The position numbers and the translations under genes are program-made. Shown piece by piece: positions 50,959 to 61,804 of a DNA stretch of 64,000 nucleotides. Positions within the stretch are counted from its first letter, which is position 1. The number at the start of each line of letters is the position of its first letter. A model generated the notes under the pieces. That model was given only the letters and a program-made list of their open reading frames with translations. It did no database searches and was not told the DNA's origin. Origin of the DNA: Flabesymbios commensalis (Eukaryota; Annelida; Polychaeta; Terebellida; Flabelligeridae); the NCBI GenBank assembly GCA_964017125.1, contig OZ024912.1, positions 84,032,976 to 84,096,975 of the forward strand. The letters run 5' to 3'.

Positions 50959-51219
50959 GTGGATATCCACAAATGCGATTTTGCTTTCCTGAGCATAATT
51001 TTGGCACATAGAATAGCATTTTCATTTTATAACAATTGTATATTGAACAATGAACAGTGGGATGTGAGCCACATCTGCCACAAGAAGAACTGTGTTTCTA
51101 TCAAGCATCTGGTTTACGAGCCAAAGTCCGTTAATGCTCAGCGACGCAGCTGTGTGCTGCTTGAAAGATGCTTTGGCCATGATCCTTGTGAAAACTGTAA
51201 TTTGTATTTACATTATTAA
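50959..51219 (+). pseudogene. His-Me finger (zinc-binding loop, I-PpoI-like) endonuclease fragment
   Basis: The 86-codon frame contains SHICHKKNC (residues 37-45), KHL (49-51), then N59 in SVNAQRRSC, and C71, H74, C77 and C80. This is the order of the His-Cys box in I-PpoI: a catalytic His in SHxCH (H38), first zinc ligands C40, C45 and H50, a metal-binding Asn (N59), and a second zinc site (C65, C71, H74, C77 or C80). Domains of this kind occur in homing endonucleases and in many uncharacterised invertebrate proteins. The frame has no ATG at its start (GTG) and a stop lies just upstream. A family-like GYPQ appears in a different frame at 50,961-50,972, which suggests a frameshift or an exon boundary in the N-terminal part. 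The core residues are all present, so the domain is young or was recently constrained. I call it a fragment; a split exon of a live gene is the alternative. Confidence 0.65.
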
Positions 51220-51578
51220 AAGTATTTTTTTTAAAGTAAAATTATGTCACAATAATTGAATGGTATGCATTAACCATAGGAGTGGTCAATGGGTACAGCA
51301 ATATTGCTGCTATGCACACTGAGAAACCGGATTCTTTTTGTAGCTGGGCGTTAGCCCAGGTACGTTTTTGACAGATTCTGGTCTCTGAATTTGTGACAAA
51401 AAATGACGTCATTTCATTCATAAAACTGGTAGATGGGTGAATTCCATTCATAAATCTGACCATAGGCCTTAGTTTCATGGACAATCAATCAGCTATGTTC
51501 TGATTGGGCGCAACTTATGCAAATTATAGGGCCCGGTAACAAGCATTATTCTGGGGAGAAGTGTTTGTATCCAGCTCA
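51220..51578. other. Intergenic stretch, no recognised feature
   Basis: The only frame (51,242-51,484 minus) has no recognisable domain. Confidence 0.5.
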
Positions 51579-51750
51579 CTGATTAGCCATCAATGACATC
51601 ATTTAAAATGTGACACAATAGCTGAAATCCATCTCCAAATATGGTAGGCCCTATTGGTCTCAATAATTCCCCTCCTGAAACATACTGCATGCTGATTGTC
51701 CAGCAATGACATCACTTATAAAACCTGACCTCAATAGCTGACCTAATCTC
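51579..51750 (+). repeat. Diverged local duplication, offset about 113 bp
   Basis: CTGATTAGCCATCAATGACATCA...CAATAGCTGA...ATCTC (51,579-51,635) recurs in diverged form at 51,692-51,750 with the same order of words. An old local tandem duplication. Confidence 0.6.
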
Positions 51751-51904
51751 TGAGGTCAGAATTATCTGTACACAACACCTCACGCTAAAGCCCCAACTGC
51801 AGATGGACTGAGGGAGGGGTGGTCTTCAGTTACCATTAATATAGTTATCCAGCAAGGTTTCAGGTCAACCCAACCACCACGATGCGTTGATCCTATGCTG
51901 TTAC

Positions 51905-51941
51905 AATATTGGTCCGATGTCGCAGACGCTGGGCCAACATT
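51905..51941. repeat. GTTGG..CCAAC-type imperfect palindrome, copy 3
   Basis: AATATTGGTCC...GTCGCAGACGCTGGGCCAACATT: inverted ends around a GTCGCAGAC core. Confidence 0.6.
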
Positions 51942-52035
51942 AAATTGCATTGGGTCTGCTGAGCACATGTAAGCAATGTTGTGTTGTTACATCTGGCACA
52001 CAATAGCCTATAGTCTACCCAGCATACACAAGAAT

Positions 52036-52065
52036 CAATGTTGGTCCAGGGTCGTAGACTGGGGG
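52036..52065. repeat. GTTGG-type palindrome, copy 4 (partial)
   Basis: CAATGTTGGTCCAGGGTCGTAGACTGGG; the right arm is eroded. Confidence 0.5.
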
Positions 52066-52106
52066 TATATCTTAGCAAACAAGACACATTGTCTTAATGT
52101 TGTTTT

Positions 52107-52144
52107 ATTGTTGGGCCACCGTCTACGACGCTGACCCAACATTA
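52107..52144. repeat. GTTGG..CCAAC-type palindrome, copy 5
   Basis: The best preserved copy: ATTGTTGGGCC, core GTCTACGAC, then TGACCCAACATT. Followed by ACATTGGTTCAACGTCTC, a further half unit. Confidence 0.65.
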
Positions 52145-52696
52145 AAACAACATTGGTTCAACGTCTCGTGTTTGCGGGGTAGGCACTACACACCACAGCT
52201 GATCAGCATGATCTTTGGGTCTTGATAGAAGTATAACAAGTAACCTTGTTAGTGATTGTCACCGCATAGACATATCCACACCTTGTTTCTCAATTTTCCT
52301 GTAGTAGGCCAACATAATACATTGTAAATGAGTTGTAAACCCCAATACAACACAACAAAGCTAAAAAAAATTGCAACTGAAGGTTGTGGACAGACTTTGG
52401 GTTGTCACTGTTGGTTATGTTATGTATCATGTGAGAGCATTTTTAAAACACCTCCAGAAAAATATTTTAGCCATTTGTGACCAGGTGACGATGTGAGTAT
52501 CTTACGTTTCAGATACATGCTGCGTTCTAGCCCGGAACATAGTGGAGGGCGAGATCGTTCTAACTAGTGTAGACCTACTAACGTTACTAACACAAAGTCT
52601 CAACGTCTGTCTGAGTACTGGCAGACTCAATTCAGCGCCACATGGTTACTCCTGCATCACATCCATTTGGTATATGGAGTAGGCCGGCCTATCAAC
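52145..52696. other. Intergenic stretch, no recognised feature
   Basis: No frame above 60 codons and no repeat beyond the half palindrome at its left end. Confidence 0.6.
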
Positions 52697-52817
52697 CATG
52701 TCAAAAATAAGAAATACGGGAAATCGTCTTTATATCTAGTCTAACTGGTCAATGCGCTGCACAAAAAATGAAAAAAACATTTGCAGTTCTAGTCTATGGA
52801 CATGTTTACATAATATG
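52697..52817 (+). repeat. 120 bp repeat R2, copy 3
   Basis: CATGTCAAAAATAAGAAATAC through GGACATGTTTACATAATATG matches the copies at 46,976 and 47,164, 5.5 kb away. Confidence 0.8.
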
Positions 52818-53775
52818 GGCCCCCCGCCCTCAAGGCATGTGTAAACTATCAAATCATATCAGATTTATTTAAAATCTGTGAACAATACAAACATTAGCCA
52901 AAGGCTATTCTCCCGATTTGTAGTGTTAAAAAATCAACAATATTATAGCGAAATATGTGTTTTTGATTAAAGAACCATGGATGATAATCTGATAATGGAA
53001 ATTCTACCTCAAGGTTGTTAAGGCTACACTTATAACAATCGTCATGCTGGGGCACCATGGACAGGGTTCAATAGACATTATGCTCTGGGGCACCATGGTG
53101 TCCCATTAAGTTTCTACGCCTTATTTATCACTCTTAACACCCTTCGGGTGCTAGGCTTCACTCAGGGGAGAGGCTCTTGGTCCCTTCGCCACAATGACAA
53201 GATCATGATCACCTAAAATATTATCCAGTGTTAGTAACGAGTAGGATTTTCCTAGGCTTTGACAGTTTTCCCATCGGACCTGTGTAACAATCGTGCTGGT
53301 TTGGACAACATCCGATGCAATAGGCCTACACCTCTAGAATTGGAGATTTAATTCAGCTCTATGATAAATAGCCAAATTTAAGTTGTTGCCGGTCCGACAT
53401 GACAAACTTAAAATTGGGACATTTCCAACCTCAGTCAAGGTGAAGCTGTGGCAAGATGATGAGCATCATTTAATTATCCATTGATATGATCAGTCTTGAT
53501 ATAGATAAAATAAGCACACAACATTCCTCGTTCATTTACTGTTGTCGCCGTTGCTTGGTGTGTGTTGCGATCAACAGTAAAACATCACAATTTTATCAAA
53601 ATCACAGATTTGATACGCATATAAGGGCATGCCTTTATGAGCGAGTATATGACACACCCTTATAAGTGAACAATTTGTAGTATTTCCCTTTGCCCCAGCT
53701 ACATGAGGCCTTTTGGCCCTAGTTAATCTAGCTTTTTGTATGCTGAGGTATTTCCGCCGAGGTATTTGATTTGCC
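52818..53775. other. Intergenic stretch, no recognised feature
   Basis: Contains a short local duplication of GGGGCACCATGG (about 53,049 and 53,088). No gene was seen. Confidence 0.6.
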
Positions 53776-55483
53776 TTAAAATTGAAATACCTGCACCAAC
53801 ACTGTCTGAATGCATGGCCGAATGGTTTCTGTTGGCATAATTTTTTTATAGATCTTGAATTTAGGGGATCGAAGGTGAAGACTTTCGACTCGATTTGTAT
53901 TTCTTAAATTTCTTTGGCGATATGCCATCGGTGCGTTCAATCTGAAATTTATCACAGTTTGAAGGGAAATTTTGTCTTTTCTGGCTAAATGTAAAGGTCT
54001 TTTGAATGGTGTAGACTTAAGAATTTTGTTATCGCTTGCTCCAGAACATACTGATGATTTTTTTTGCAATTTTGATGTAGATCTACTCCACTAAAACAGT
54101 CTAAAATGTTGTCTTTGGCTTTGGAGATTTGTTTGAGAAATTTTGCTTCATATGATGGGAATTATTTTCTCGCAAGTTCAATTTCTTTGGTGCACCTTTT
54201 TGAAATGGCATTGCCAATTAAATTTTTGAAATTCAAGTGGGCACTTCTGATGGTTTTGCCCACTGTCTCGGCCGAAATATGTATTGCGTGGACTCTCCTC
54301 TGTTGACATCTAGCCATGTGGACTTGACTTTTTCCAGTCCTAGGTCTTTTGACTTTTTCAGGTCCACACCATCTTCCACAATAGTCCCAATCTCCAGCTC
54401 TTTCTTCCTCACCTGCTGTACATTACAGGAAAGCAGCTTCCCCTCTGCCGACCCATTGATGTTTCGGGAGCTACATTGGCTGTGCAACCGGGATGTACCA
54501 GGTTGCACTGAGCTCCAGTGACACACAGCCTACTCAAAGTGGAGATGCCCAGTACCATGAAAAATTCGTTTCACATTCCACCAGCGGGCTGGAGCATTGT
54601 GTACCCGGGTGGTTCATGGCACGACCTTATGGGGGATTAGTATACACAGTGTCACTCATACATGTAATTGGTCTCAATTTGTTGGAATTTTGATGTCTTA
54701 GTAAATTTGTCAATATTTCTCAGTTCTGCGTCATTTTTTGGTCATTTATAGTGGGCCAGTATTTTGCTAAATTATCCACATGCTTGGTCAAACAGTGTTC
54801 AGATGTAGGTGCAACATCTATTGTGGCAAATACAAATCTTATATCAGCATATGCTGTGTTAGATTTTGTAAGGAATGCTCCAAGCCGAGCTGCAAATTTA
54901 TTTTTGCAGTTTTCCTGCCTTTCTGAGGGGCTGATTCTGTCTCTTGATACAGTTTAAATATGATCTTATACTGGCACAGAGAGCATCTCACTTGTACATT
55001 TGTGCCCAAACCCCAGTTTTTTTTATTTTCTGCAGGGAAAATAAAATTTCCCGAACAGCCCTGACCTTCTTTAATATGATTTTGGTACCCAGCATTCAGC
55101 ATTTCTGATGTTAAATTCATATTGACTATTCTATTTCCCTCGACTGTTTTAACCTTAGTATTTGTTGTTGTAGGTGATTTATGACATCTCCGTCGAGGCT
55201 CATCTCCCCGCACTTGCTCCCTGCTCTTTGCCTGGGTGTGCACGTCCAGCGAAGCGCCATCACCCCACGGATCCACAGATGAATTAACTGGACGTAAAAC
55301 ACATGGTGTGAAAGGAAACTCCGTCTTGGCTATCTCGTGGACTTCCTGGGGTAGTCTTTCCCACACCTTCACCATCAGCACCTTCATCACTCCTTACACC
55401 TTCCAGCTATGTGAATATATGGGTCTATGCCCTCCCTTAAAAAAAGTGGACCTCATTTTTCCCCAACCTTTTCTTCTTGACAT
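53776..55483 (-). pseudogene. Mutator-like (MULE) transposase, broken copy
   Basis: Read on the minus strand, an ATG at 55,483 opens a basic start (MSRRKGWGKMR...). A 183-codon frame (55,390-54,839) then holds NRIVNMN (residues 86-92), C112, CSLC (136-139) and a GRK..KINLQLGL segment. This order fits the N-terminal zinc-binding part of the Mutator-like transposase domain common in invertebrate genomes. Further down, in other frames, lie a YTNPP...PGTQ block (about 54,590-54,640), which fits the family's catalytic-core region, and NFRLNAPMAYRQRNLRNTN with RVES (53,776-54,069), which fits its C-terminal region. Several stops and frame changes separate these blocks, so no protein can be made. 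The plus-strand frames here are antisense by-products. Terminal inverted repeats were not found. Confidence 0.65.
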
Positions 55484-56120
55484 TTGATTTATGTATATCT
55501 AGCATGTATTAATGTATATATACTGCTATTTGGTGACAAATAGTGGCTATATGTATTACCAGGAGAGCTTCAAGCTGTTATGTGTAATCCATGTTGCCAT
55601 AGTTACTATAATATGACATCAGATTACAAAAAATATTTAAATAAAGTGTTTTAAAGAAAGTGTTTTATAGGTGGGCCTTTTGATGTAAATAAAATGTAAA
55701 TAGTGTCATTTGGTTGGATTCCCCATTCTTTTAACTGGTCAAGTTGCCGAAAATCGCTTTTTTTCATCCATTCCATCCCATTAAAATAAAAACAGAAAGA
55801 CATTTAACTATTGAATTATGAAAGTTTCATATGGTCTGTTTAATTCCACGTTGTTTGACAATGTTCACTACAATTGCATTTGATTAACTTTGCGGAAATT
55901 GTATATTTGCTATGAAATATAGCCATTTACAGAGAAAAATCCTGCAATTCGCATAGCTGATATGAATACTGTTGCTATGGCAACCAGTAATATGATTCTG
56001 GCAAAAAAAACATATTTTTATATATTTTAATTGATTAAGTATCACAATAAAAAAAACATAACAAATTTGGTACATATTTGTGGAATCTCTTCACATTAGA
56101 AACAAGAGCACACTCGATAA
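55484..56120. other. AT-rich stretch without recognised feature
   Basis: Only low-complexity minus-strand frames. It may include the outer part of the Mutator-like element. Confidence 0.55.
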
Positions 56121-57924
56121 TAGCCCGCCACCGAATTATGATAAAGAAAGTAAAGACGAATGTCATCACGTAAATAACAACCCAAGATATAAATGGTATG
56201 TTAAACCAGCTGCTTTTCAAGTTATCGCGCCCACAAGGTCAAATTATGGACGTAAAATAAATGTAAAAAATCGCAATAAGTCGACCATTTTGATTTTTTT
56301 ACCGGCCATTATTGAGCTTGTCCAAGAACTGCTTATTAGTAACATGCATAACAAACTTGAAGAGGATACTTGTGAAAATGTTGAAGTTATCGCGCCTACA
56401 AGGTCAAATTATTGACGTAAAATGAGAAAAATCGCAATAAATCGGCCATTTTGAATTTTTTTTCAGCCATTATTGAACTTGTCCAAGAACTACTTATTAG
56501 TAACATGCATAACAAATTTGAAGAGGATATGTGAAAAACTTTTCAAGTTATCGCGCCCACAAGGTCAAATTATTGACGTAAAATGAGAAAAATCACAATA
56601 AATCGGCCATTTTTTTTTTTTTTCAGCCATTATTGAACTTGTCCAAGAACTACTTATAAGTAACATACATACCAAATTTGAAGAGAATATGTGAAAAACT
56701 TTTCAAGTTATCGCGCCCACAGGGTCAAATTATTGACGTAAAATGAGAAAAATCGCAATAAATCGGCCATTTTTTTTTTTTTTTCGGCCATTATTGAACT
56801 TCTCCAAGAACTACTTATTAGTAATATGCATAACCAATTTGAAGAGGATATGTGAAAAAAATTTCAAGTTTTCGCGCCCACAAGGTCAAATTATTGACGT
56901 AAAATGTGAAAAATCGCAATAAATCGGCCACTTTTTTTTTTTTTTCCGGCCATTATTGAACTTGTCCAAGAACTACTTATTAGTAACATGCATAAACAAT
57001 TTGAAGAGGATATGTGAAAAACTTTTCAACTTATCGCGCCCACAAGGTCAAATTATTGACGTAAAATGTGAAAAATCGCCATAAATCGGCCATTTTTTTT
57101 TTTTTTTCGGCCATTATTGAACTTGTCCGAGAACTGGTCATTAGTAGCATGCATAACAAATTTGAAAAGGATATGTGAAAAACTTTTCAAGTTATCGCGC
57201 CCACAAGGTCAAATTATTGACGTAAAATGTGAAAAATCGCAATAAATCGGCCACTTTTTTTTTTTCCGGCCATTATTGAACTTGTCCAAGAACTACTTAT
57301 TAGTAACATGCATAAACAATTTGAAGAGGATATGTGAAAAAATTTTCAACTTATCGCGCCCACAAGGTCAAATTATCGACGTAAAATGTGAAAAATCGCC
57401 ATAAATCGGCCATTTTTTTTTTTTTTTCGGCCATTATTGAACTTGTCCGAGAACTGGTCATTAGTAACATGCATAACAAATTTGAAAAGGATATGTGAAA
57501 AACTTTTCAAGTTATCGCGCCCACAAGGTCAAATTATTGACGTAAAATGTGAAAAATCGCAATAAATCGGCCATTTCTTTTTTTTTTCAGCCATTATTGA
57601 ACTTGTCCGAGAACTGGTCATTAGTAACATGCATAACAAATTTGAAAAGGATACGTGAAAAACTTTTCAAGTTATCGCGCCCACAAGGTCAAATTATTGA
57701 CGTAAAAGGTGAAAAATCGCAATAAGTCGGCCATTTTGAATTTTTTTTCAGCCATTATTGAACTTGTCCGAGAAGTGGTCATTAGTAACATGCAAAACAA
57801 ATTTGGGAAGGAAACATGAAAAACTTTTCAAGTTATCGCGCCCACAAGTAAATGTTAACGCCGACGACGCCGAACTTCAATTGCAATAGCCCACCTTTTT
57901 TAATTAAAATTAAAAGGCGGGCTA
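56121..57924 (+). mobile_element. Helentron-associated (HINE/pearl-like) non-autonomous element
   Basis: TAGCCCGCC at 56,121-56,129 is matched by its exact complement GGCGGGCTA at 57,916-57,924. The right end is also a hairpin (57,887-57,924, TAGCCCACC...GGCGGGCTA with an AT loop) and is followed by AA, giving a CTAA end. The middle is a tandem array of about 161 bp units. Subterminal inverted repeats, a 3' hairpin and a roughly 160 bp central tandem core are the layout known for Helentron-associated elements and the pearl elements of bivalves. No coding capacity was seen. Classification is an inference from architecture; a tandem-repeat-bearing MITE is the alternative. Confidence 0.55.
56221..57850 (+). 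repeat. Tandem array, about 161 bp unit, ten copies plus a partial
   Basis: Units begin (GTTATCGCGCC word) at 56,221, 56,386, 56,547, 56,707, 56,868, 57,030, 57,191, 57,350, 57,511, 57,671 and 57,832, giving periods of 159-165 bp. Each has TTATTGACGTAAAATG, AATCGGCCATTT, a variable T run (about 8-16) and GCCATTATTGAACTTGTCC. From the sixth start on, units at 57,030 and 57,350 and units at 57,191 and 57,511 resemble each other, hinting at a 320 bp dimer step. Confidence 0.93.
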
Positions 57925-58136
57925 AAAATAAAGCCTTAAAGATCAGAAATGCACATTATCATGGCCATTTCACATTTTTGGTTGATTTGCGTACATGAAC
58001 ATACGGCACAAATATAGTCACTATGAGGTGAATATTCAAGATTTTCACATACGCTAAAGTTTTTTGGGGATAAAACACCTTCCAGCTTCATATAAGCCAT
58101 TAAAAAAAAAATGTCCCATTGATTTTCTATAAAAGT
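57925..58136. other. Spacer between HINE-like element and MITE copy
   Basis: No feature recognised. Confidence 0.5.
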
Positions 58137-58433
58137 ATGGTCTCACCACCCTAAATAAGAGGAAATCCAAGGAGGTGTATACTAACAATGGACTCATTAC
58201 ACACTTTTTTTTATATTAGGCTGCTCCCACCTGTTGTGAATTAAAAAAAAATGCAGGTATATTATAATTTTGTGGATATTTACTAAGCACAAACTGTTTC
58301 CTGTATTCAGGATATGATAGAAAGACTGTTTCATGATAGTCTTGCAGGGATAAAGTGCTTGAAAAGAATGTGTGTCTGGTCTGTGATGGCGGGTATGAAT
58401 TTGTGTGTTATTAGAACGGTGGTGACTTTGGTG
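58137..58433. mobile_element. MITE family M1, right-truncated copy
   Basis: Matches 50,159-50,452 closely, from ATGGTCTCACCACC through GAACGGTGGTGACTTTG, with a few small insertions and deletions. The inverted right end present in the other copy is missing. Confidence 0.75.
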
Positions 58434-58911
58434 GTGACAAATCATTGAAGAGGTTATAGACCCACTCGCGTCCACAGCTTGGGCAAAAGAGTGGGGTTCC
58501 GCAAAAATGAGTATTATAGAGCAAATAAGTGAAATACTGCTTTAATCCAGTAATCTACTGATTGAATAATGCCTTCATCGAAATGTGTGCCGCTACCCAG
58601 AAAGCACCATGCAGAATACAGAGATAGCATCATCACGTAGTTATAACTTTTAGGAGTTGTGTAGCATAAGTATTTTAAAACATCACCTTGTTTTAAAAAA
58701 CAACGTATCATTTACATGTCATTAGGAGTTTCTGTTTTTGTAACTCTCTTATTCGTTATCACGAAAACAAACGAAGTAAGCATATAAATACATTATTACC
58801 TTATTATTAAGAAACAAAAAATACAATGTGCTGTTAGGTATGCTGTGTGTTATTGAATTGTTTATTTTTTCAACAGAATAAAACACATGTGGCAGACGAA
58901 CTCTTTGCTAC
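58434..58911. other. Intergenic stretch, no recognised feature
   Basis: A 65-codon minus-strand frame has no domain. It may include the 3' flank of the pogo-like element. Confidence 0.5.
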
Positions 58912-59394
58912 TCAGGATTGCCGCCGACATTGTCTCTTTGTATTTGTTAGGCACACAATCCTGATACATCCAAGAGCTGCATCTGTTACATGAAACCCAA
59001 TCTTCCCTATTCCCTGAATCCATACACATACTCTTTTAAGATTCTTTTTTTTTTCAGTAGGCATAGTATTCTTTAACTTAATTTTTTCTTCTCTTTCCCT
59101 TTTTCTGTCATCCTTTTCTTTTTCTTTCAACTCTTTTGTCTATCTTTCTTTTTCTTTCAACTCCACAACTTCGGGGCTTGTTAAGAGCTGATGTGGTTTA
59201 ATTAATTTATTGGATGGCATTTTGCTACTGGTAGGCCTACTCACAGACCTATTGTCAAAAGAAAAAAACATTGTCCACTTGGGAAGAAACACTAATATCA
59301 ATTACAGGATTGTCATGAGACGGTATGGGCAATTCTAAAACATTAAACGCATTTTCCAATGACTTCAACTCTTCAGTTGTGCATGGTGGTACTG
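58912..59394 (-). pseudogene. pogo-like transposase, C-terminal tail remnant
   Basis: Minus-strand frames give ETPFMPSVVAVPPCTTEELK, then an ELKEKEKDDRKREREEKIK-like charged run (58,912-59,130). Proline-rich linkers followed by Lys/Glu/Arg-rich tails after the DDE domain are usual in pogo/Tigger proteins. The parts lie in different frames with at least one stop between them. Confidence 0.5.
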
Positions 59395-60333
59395 CTACGA
59401 CACTAGGCATAAACGGGGTTTCAGGTGGGGGTGAATTATATTGACATCTGGAGTAATTGGCATGTCAGAGATATTGTCAGCACCGGTAGTTGGAGTGGGT
59501 ATGTTGTAAATTTCAGAGGGGGCAAATGTTTTGTGGTCCAACACATTAGGGTTAAAGGGGCTTATGCCAGTAACTCTAAAACTGTTTTTGATTGTTTCAG
59601 GCAACATGCTGCACGACCAGGCCTGGGCAAACAATTTGGCCCATGTGGCTTTGACAACAACATGCTGGGGCCCTTTCCCCATAAACTCACTGCAAAATCG
59701 ATCATAATTTCTGCCTAAGGAGGCAAAACACCCATTGTCTAACGGCTGAAGCACGTGAGATGGCAATGCCAACAAAATTATGTTGTTCGCCATTGCCATC
59801 TCCACCAGCTCCAACACCTCATGACTTCTATGTTGGTCTAAAATTAATAGCTGGGGACGCACTGGGCCACAGTGTTTCAGAAAAACATCGTTAAACCACT
59901 GGTGGCCCAGTGAATCCTCCATCCATGCCTATTGCTGGTAGGTCCAAAACAAACCGACAGGACCTTCGTCGGTGGAAAAACTGTTGAGACTCCGAGGTGT
60001 TTTGCCTCTCACAATAATCATAGGTGGCATGCAGTTACCAGCAGCACTGACAGTTCCTAATACAGTAATACTCTCACCGAGGATGACACCCTACTCTGTA
60101 CGACCCTATAGCCTTTGCGAGCCACGATTATAGGACGGGTGTGCTCGAGCATTACACGCTTCTCGTCCATGCTCCATATCTGAGCAGGTGTGAGCTTATG
60201 CTGGCTTACAAGGCGATTTAGCTGATTGAAATATGGCGCAGTCACGGACGGGTGAATTGTTTTTGTCCTGGCTGTGCTTATCTTCATTGGCGTCCTCAAA
60301 GTCACTTCGGGTTTTAAAAAATGATAGCGAACT
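59395..60333 (-). pseudogene. pogo-like transposase, DDE_1 catalytic domain, broken
   Basis: The first block (60,392-60,057, 111 codons) includes LRTPMKIS and IWSMDEKRVML, which carries the first catalytic Asp. The second (59,922-59,395, 175 codons) has LLILDQHRSH (D29) and LQPLDNG (D62), 32 residues apart, then ETIKNSFRVTGISPFNPN, a family hallmark near the end of the domain. A GTVSAAGNCMPPMIIVRGK segment lies between them in another frame, ending at an in-frame stop just before the second block. One frame change and one stop therefore interrupt the domain, although all three acidic residues of the DDD triad remain. On the other strand an antisense 97-codon frame is a shadow. Confidence 0.8.
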
Positions 60334-61804
60334 CTACAACAATAATTTGAACTATATAAATTATTTCCAAACGATTTTAGACTACTAAGCAAAGCATTAA
60401 CAATAAATAGCTGCCAAAGTCTTATTCATATATATTTTTCAAAACCCCCAATAATTTTAAACATTTTATTTTTACTTGAAGTTACGAAGTGGTGAAACAA
60501 CCCAGATAGCAATGGCTCCGAATGGCAAGCACTGTCACATGCCACCAGTCGGTAAGCAGTGAGCTGAGCCATCAATAGCAGTTGACCCAACAAATATGTG
60601 TAGTGCCAATTGAAACTGATAACATGTCAGTGGTGTCACTGGTGGCATGTGAGTGAGCCGCTGAACCAACAGACTATATGTGACAACTGAAATCAATAAT
60701 GTAACGATAGCATATTTACAAGGGGAATGTGATTGTCAATACATTAAAATAACCCTTGATGTACAGGATATAATTATATTAGTATGTAGCAACCTTGTAA
60801 TTAAAATTGAAAAACGAGAGTAAGTATATTAAAATGTGAAGTTTACTTCGTAATCTACTAGTATTAATTTATATTATAGGTCTAGATCATATTTACAAAT
60901 CTCATCTGTATATTTATATACTCACGATAAATGCAGGCATTAAAATAAACCATCCATTGTTGTGTGTTAAAAACGGTTTGGTTGGAGAAATTGAGACACG
61001 TGGGTAAAATATTGTTTTGATACACGTTATGATCAATTATAAAGTCTACTGAAGACAACACAGACTGTCGGACAAACACAGTTTACCAATCTTATGGTGC
61101 GATAAAGATTTTTAAAATGTAAATGCCTGTAAATACTTCTTATATTGATATTTTGTAGCTGTATTGCTTTGTTATAATAACCAAACTCAACTTCACATTT
61201 AAACAACCAGTAGCATATCAACAATACAATATGTCGGTAAAACAAACGAAATTCATATAGAACAATTGTGGTAGCTAAGCGATCCAAATGCTCACAGGAA
61301 AATAATAATCCCCATTTCTTTGCCATTTAACATTTTATTGCCCAAAAATCACTGATAGCAAACATAGATTATATAGGCCTCTGTATTAAAAAAATGTCAA
61401 TAAGCTGTAAAAGACTGAAGTGATATCTCACAAATTCAAATAACAAAATTAGTAATCATAACAAACACAAAGAGCTTCAACAGAAGAATTTTAAAACATG
61501 AAAATGTATTCAGCAATTGAGGTGATGGAATGAAATACCTACAGCAACATAGCAAGATATAGGTATTTTTGGTAATTGATTATGAATATTATCAATGTTA
61601 ACATGGGTTAGGCCCCTATATAAATATTGATAATCAAAGAAAAAAAAAAGTTTTTTTTTCCTAAAAAATATAATTCAGATTTTTCCACGTAAATTAATTT
61701 CTCACAAGAAATTTGCTACCAAGTTACATTTTTTTGTAAAGAAACATTTTATGAACTTCTAAGAAATAGCTGTAAGTCAGAAAATCTCAATAGGTTGGCT
61801 CTAC
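60334..61804 (-). other. 1.47 kb intron or insertion splitting the pogo-like gene
   Basis: On the minus strand the HTH block stops at CCATTCCG|GTAGAG and the catalytic block resumes after TTATTGTTGTAG|AG. A usable donor and acceptor therefore flank the gap. The interior is AT-rich with no convincing gene (minus frames at 60,882-61,079 and 61,033-61,326 have no domain) and holds one foldback at 60,535-60,652. It could be a genuine intron or an insertion whose ends happen to look splice-like. Confidence 0.4.
60535..60652. repeat. Foldback: 15 bp perfect inverted repeat, 88 bp apart
   Basis: TCACATGCCACCAGT (60,535-60,549) and ACTGGTGGCATGTGA (60,638-60,652) are exact complements. Shape fits a small MITE or a hairpin-forming RNA; no further evidence for either. 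Confidence 0.7.

Noticed and set aside
54106-54306. Plus-strand frames across the Mutator-like relic, such as MLSLALEICLRNF
   Set aside because: They lie antisense to recognisable transposase blocks and have no domain of their own.
56221-57850. Regular direct repeats that could suggest CRISPR
   Set aside because: Units of about 161 bp are similar along their whole length with no unique spacers, and the setting is eukaryotic.
59425-59718. Plus-strand 97-codon frame
   Set aside because: Antisense to the pogo-like catalytic domain.
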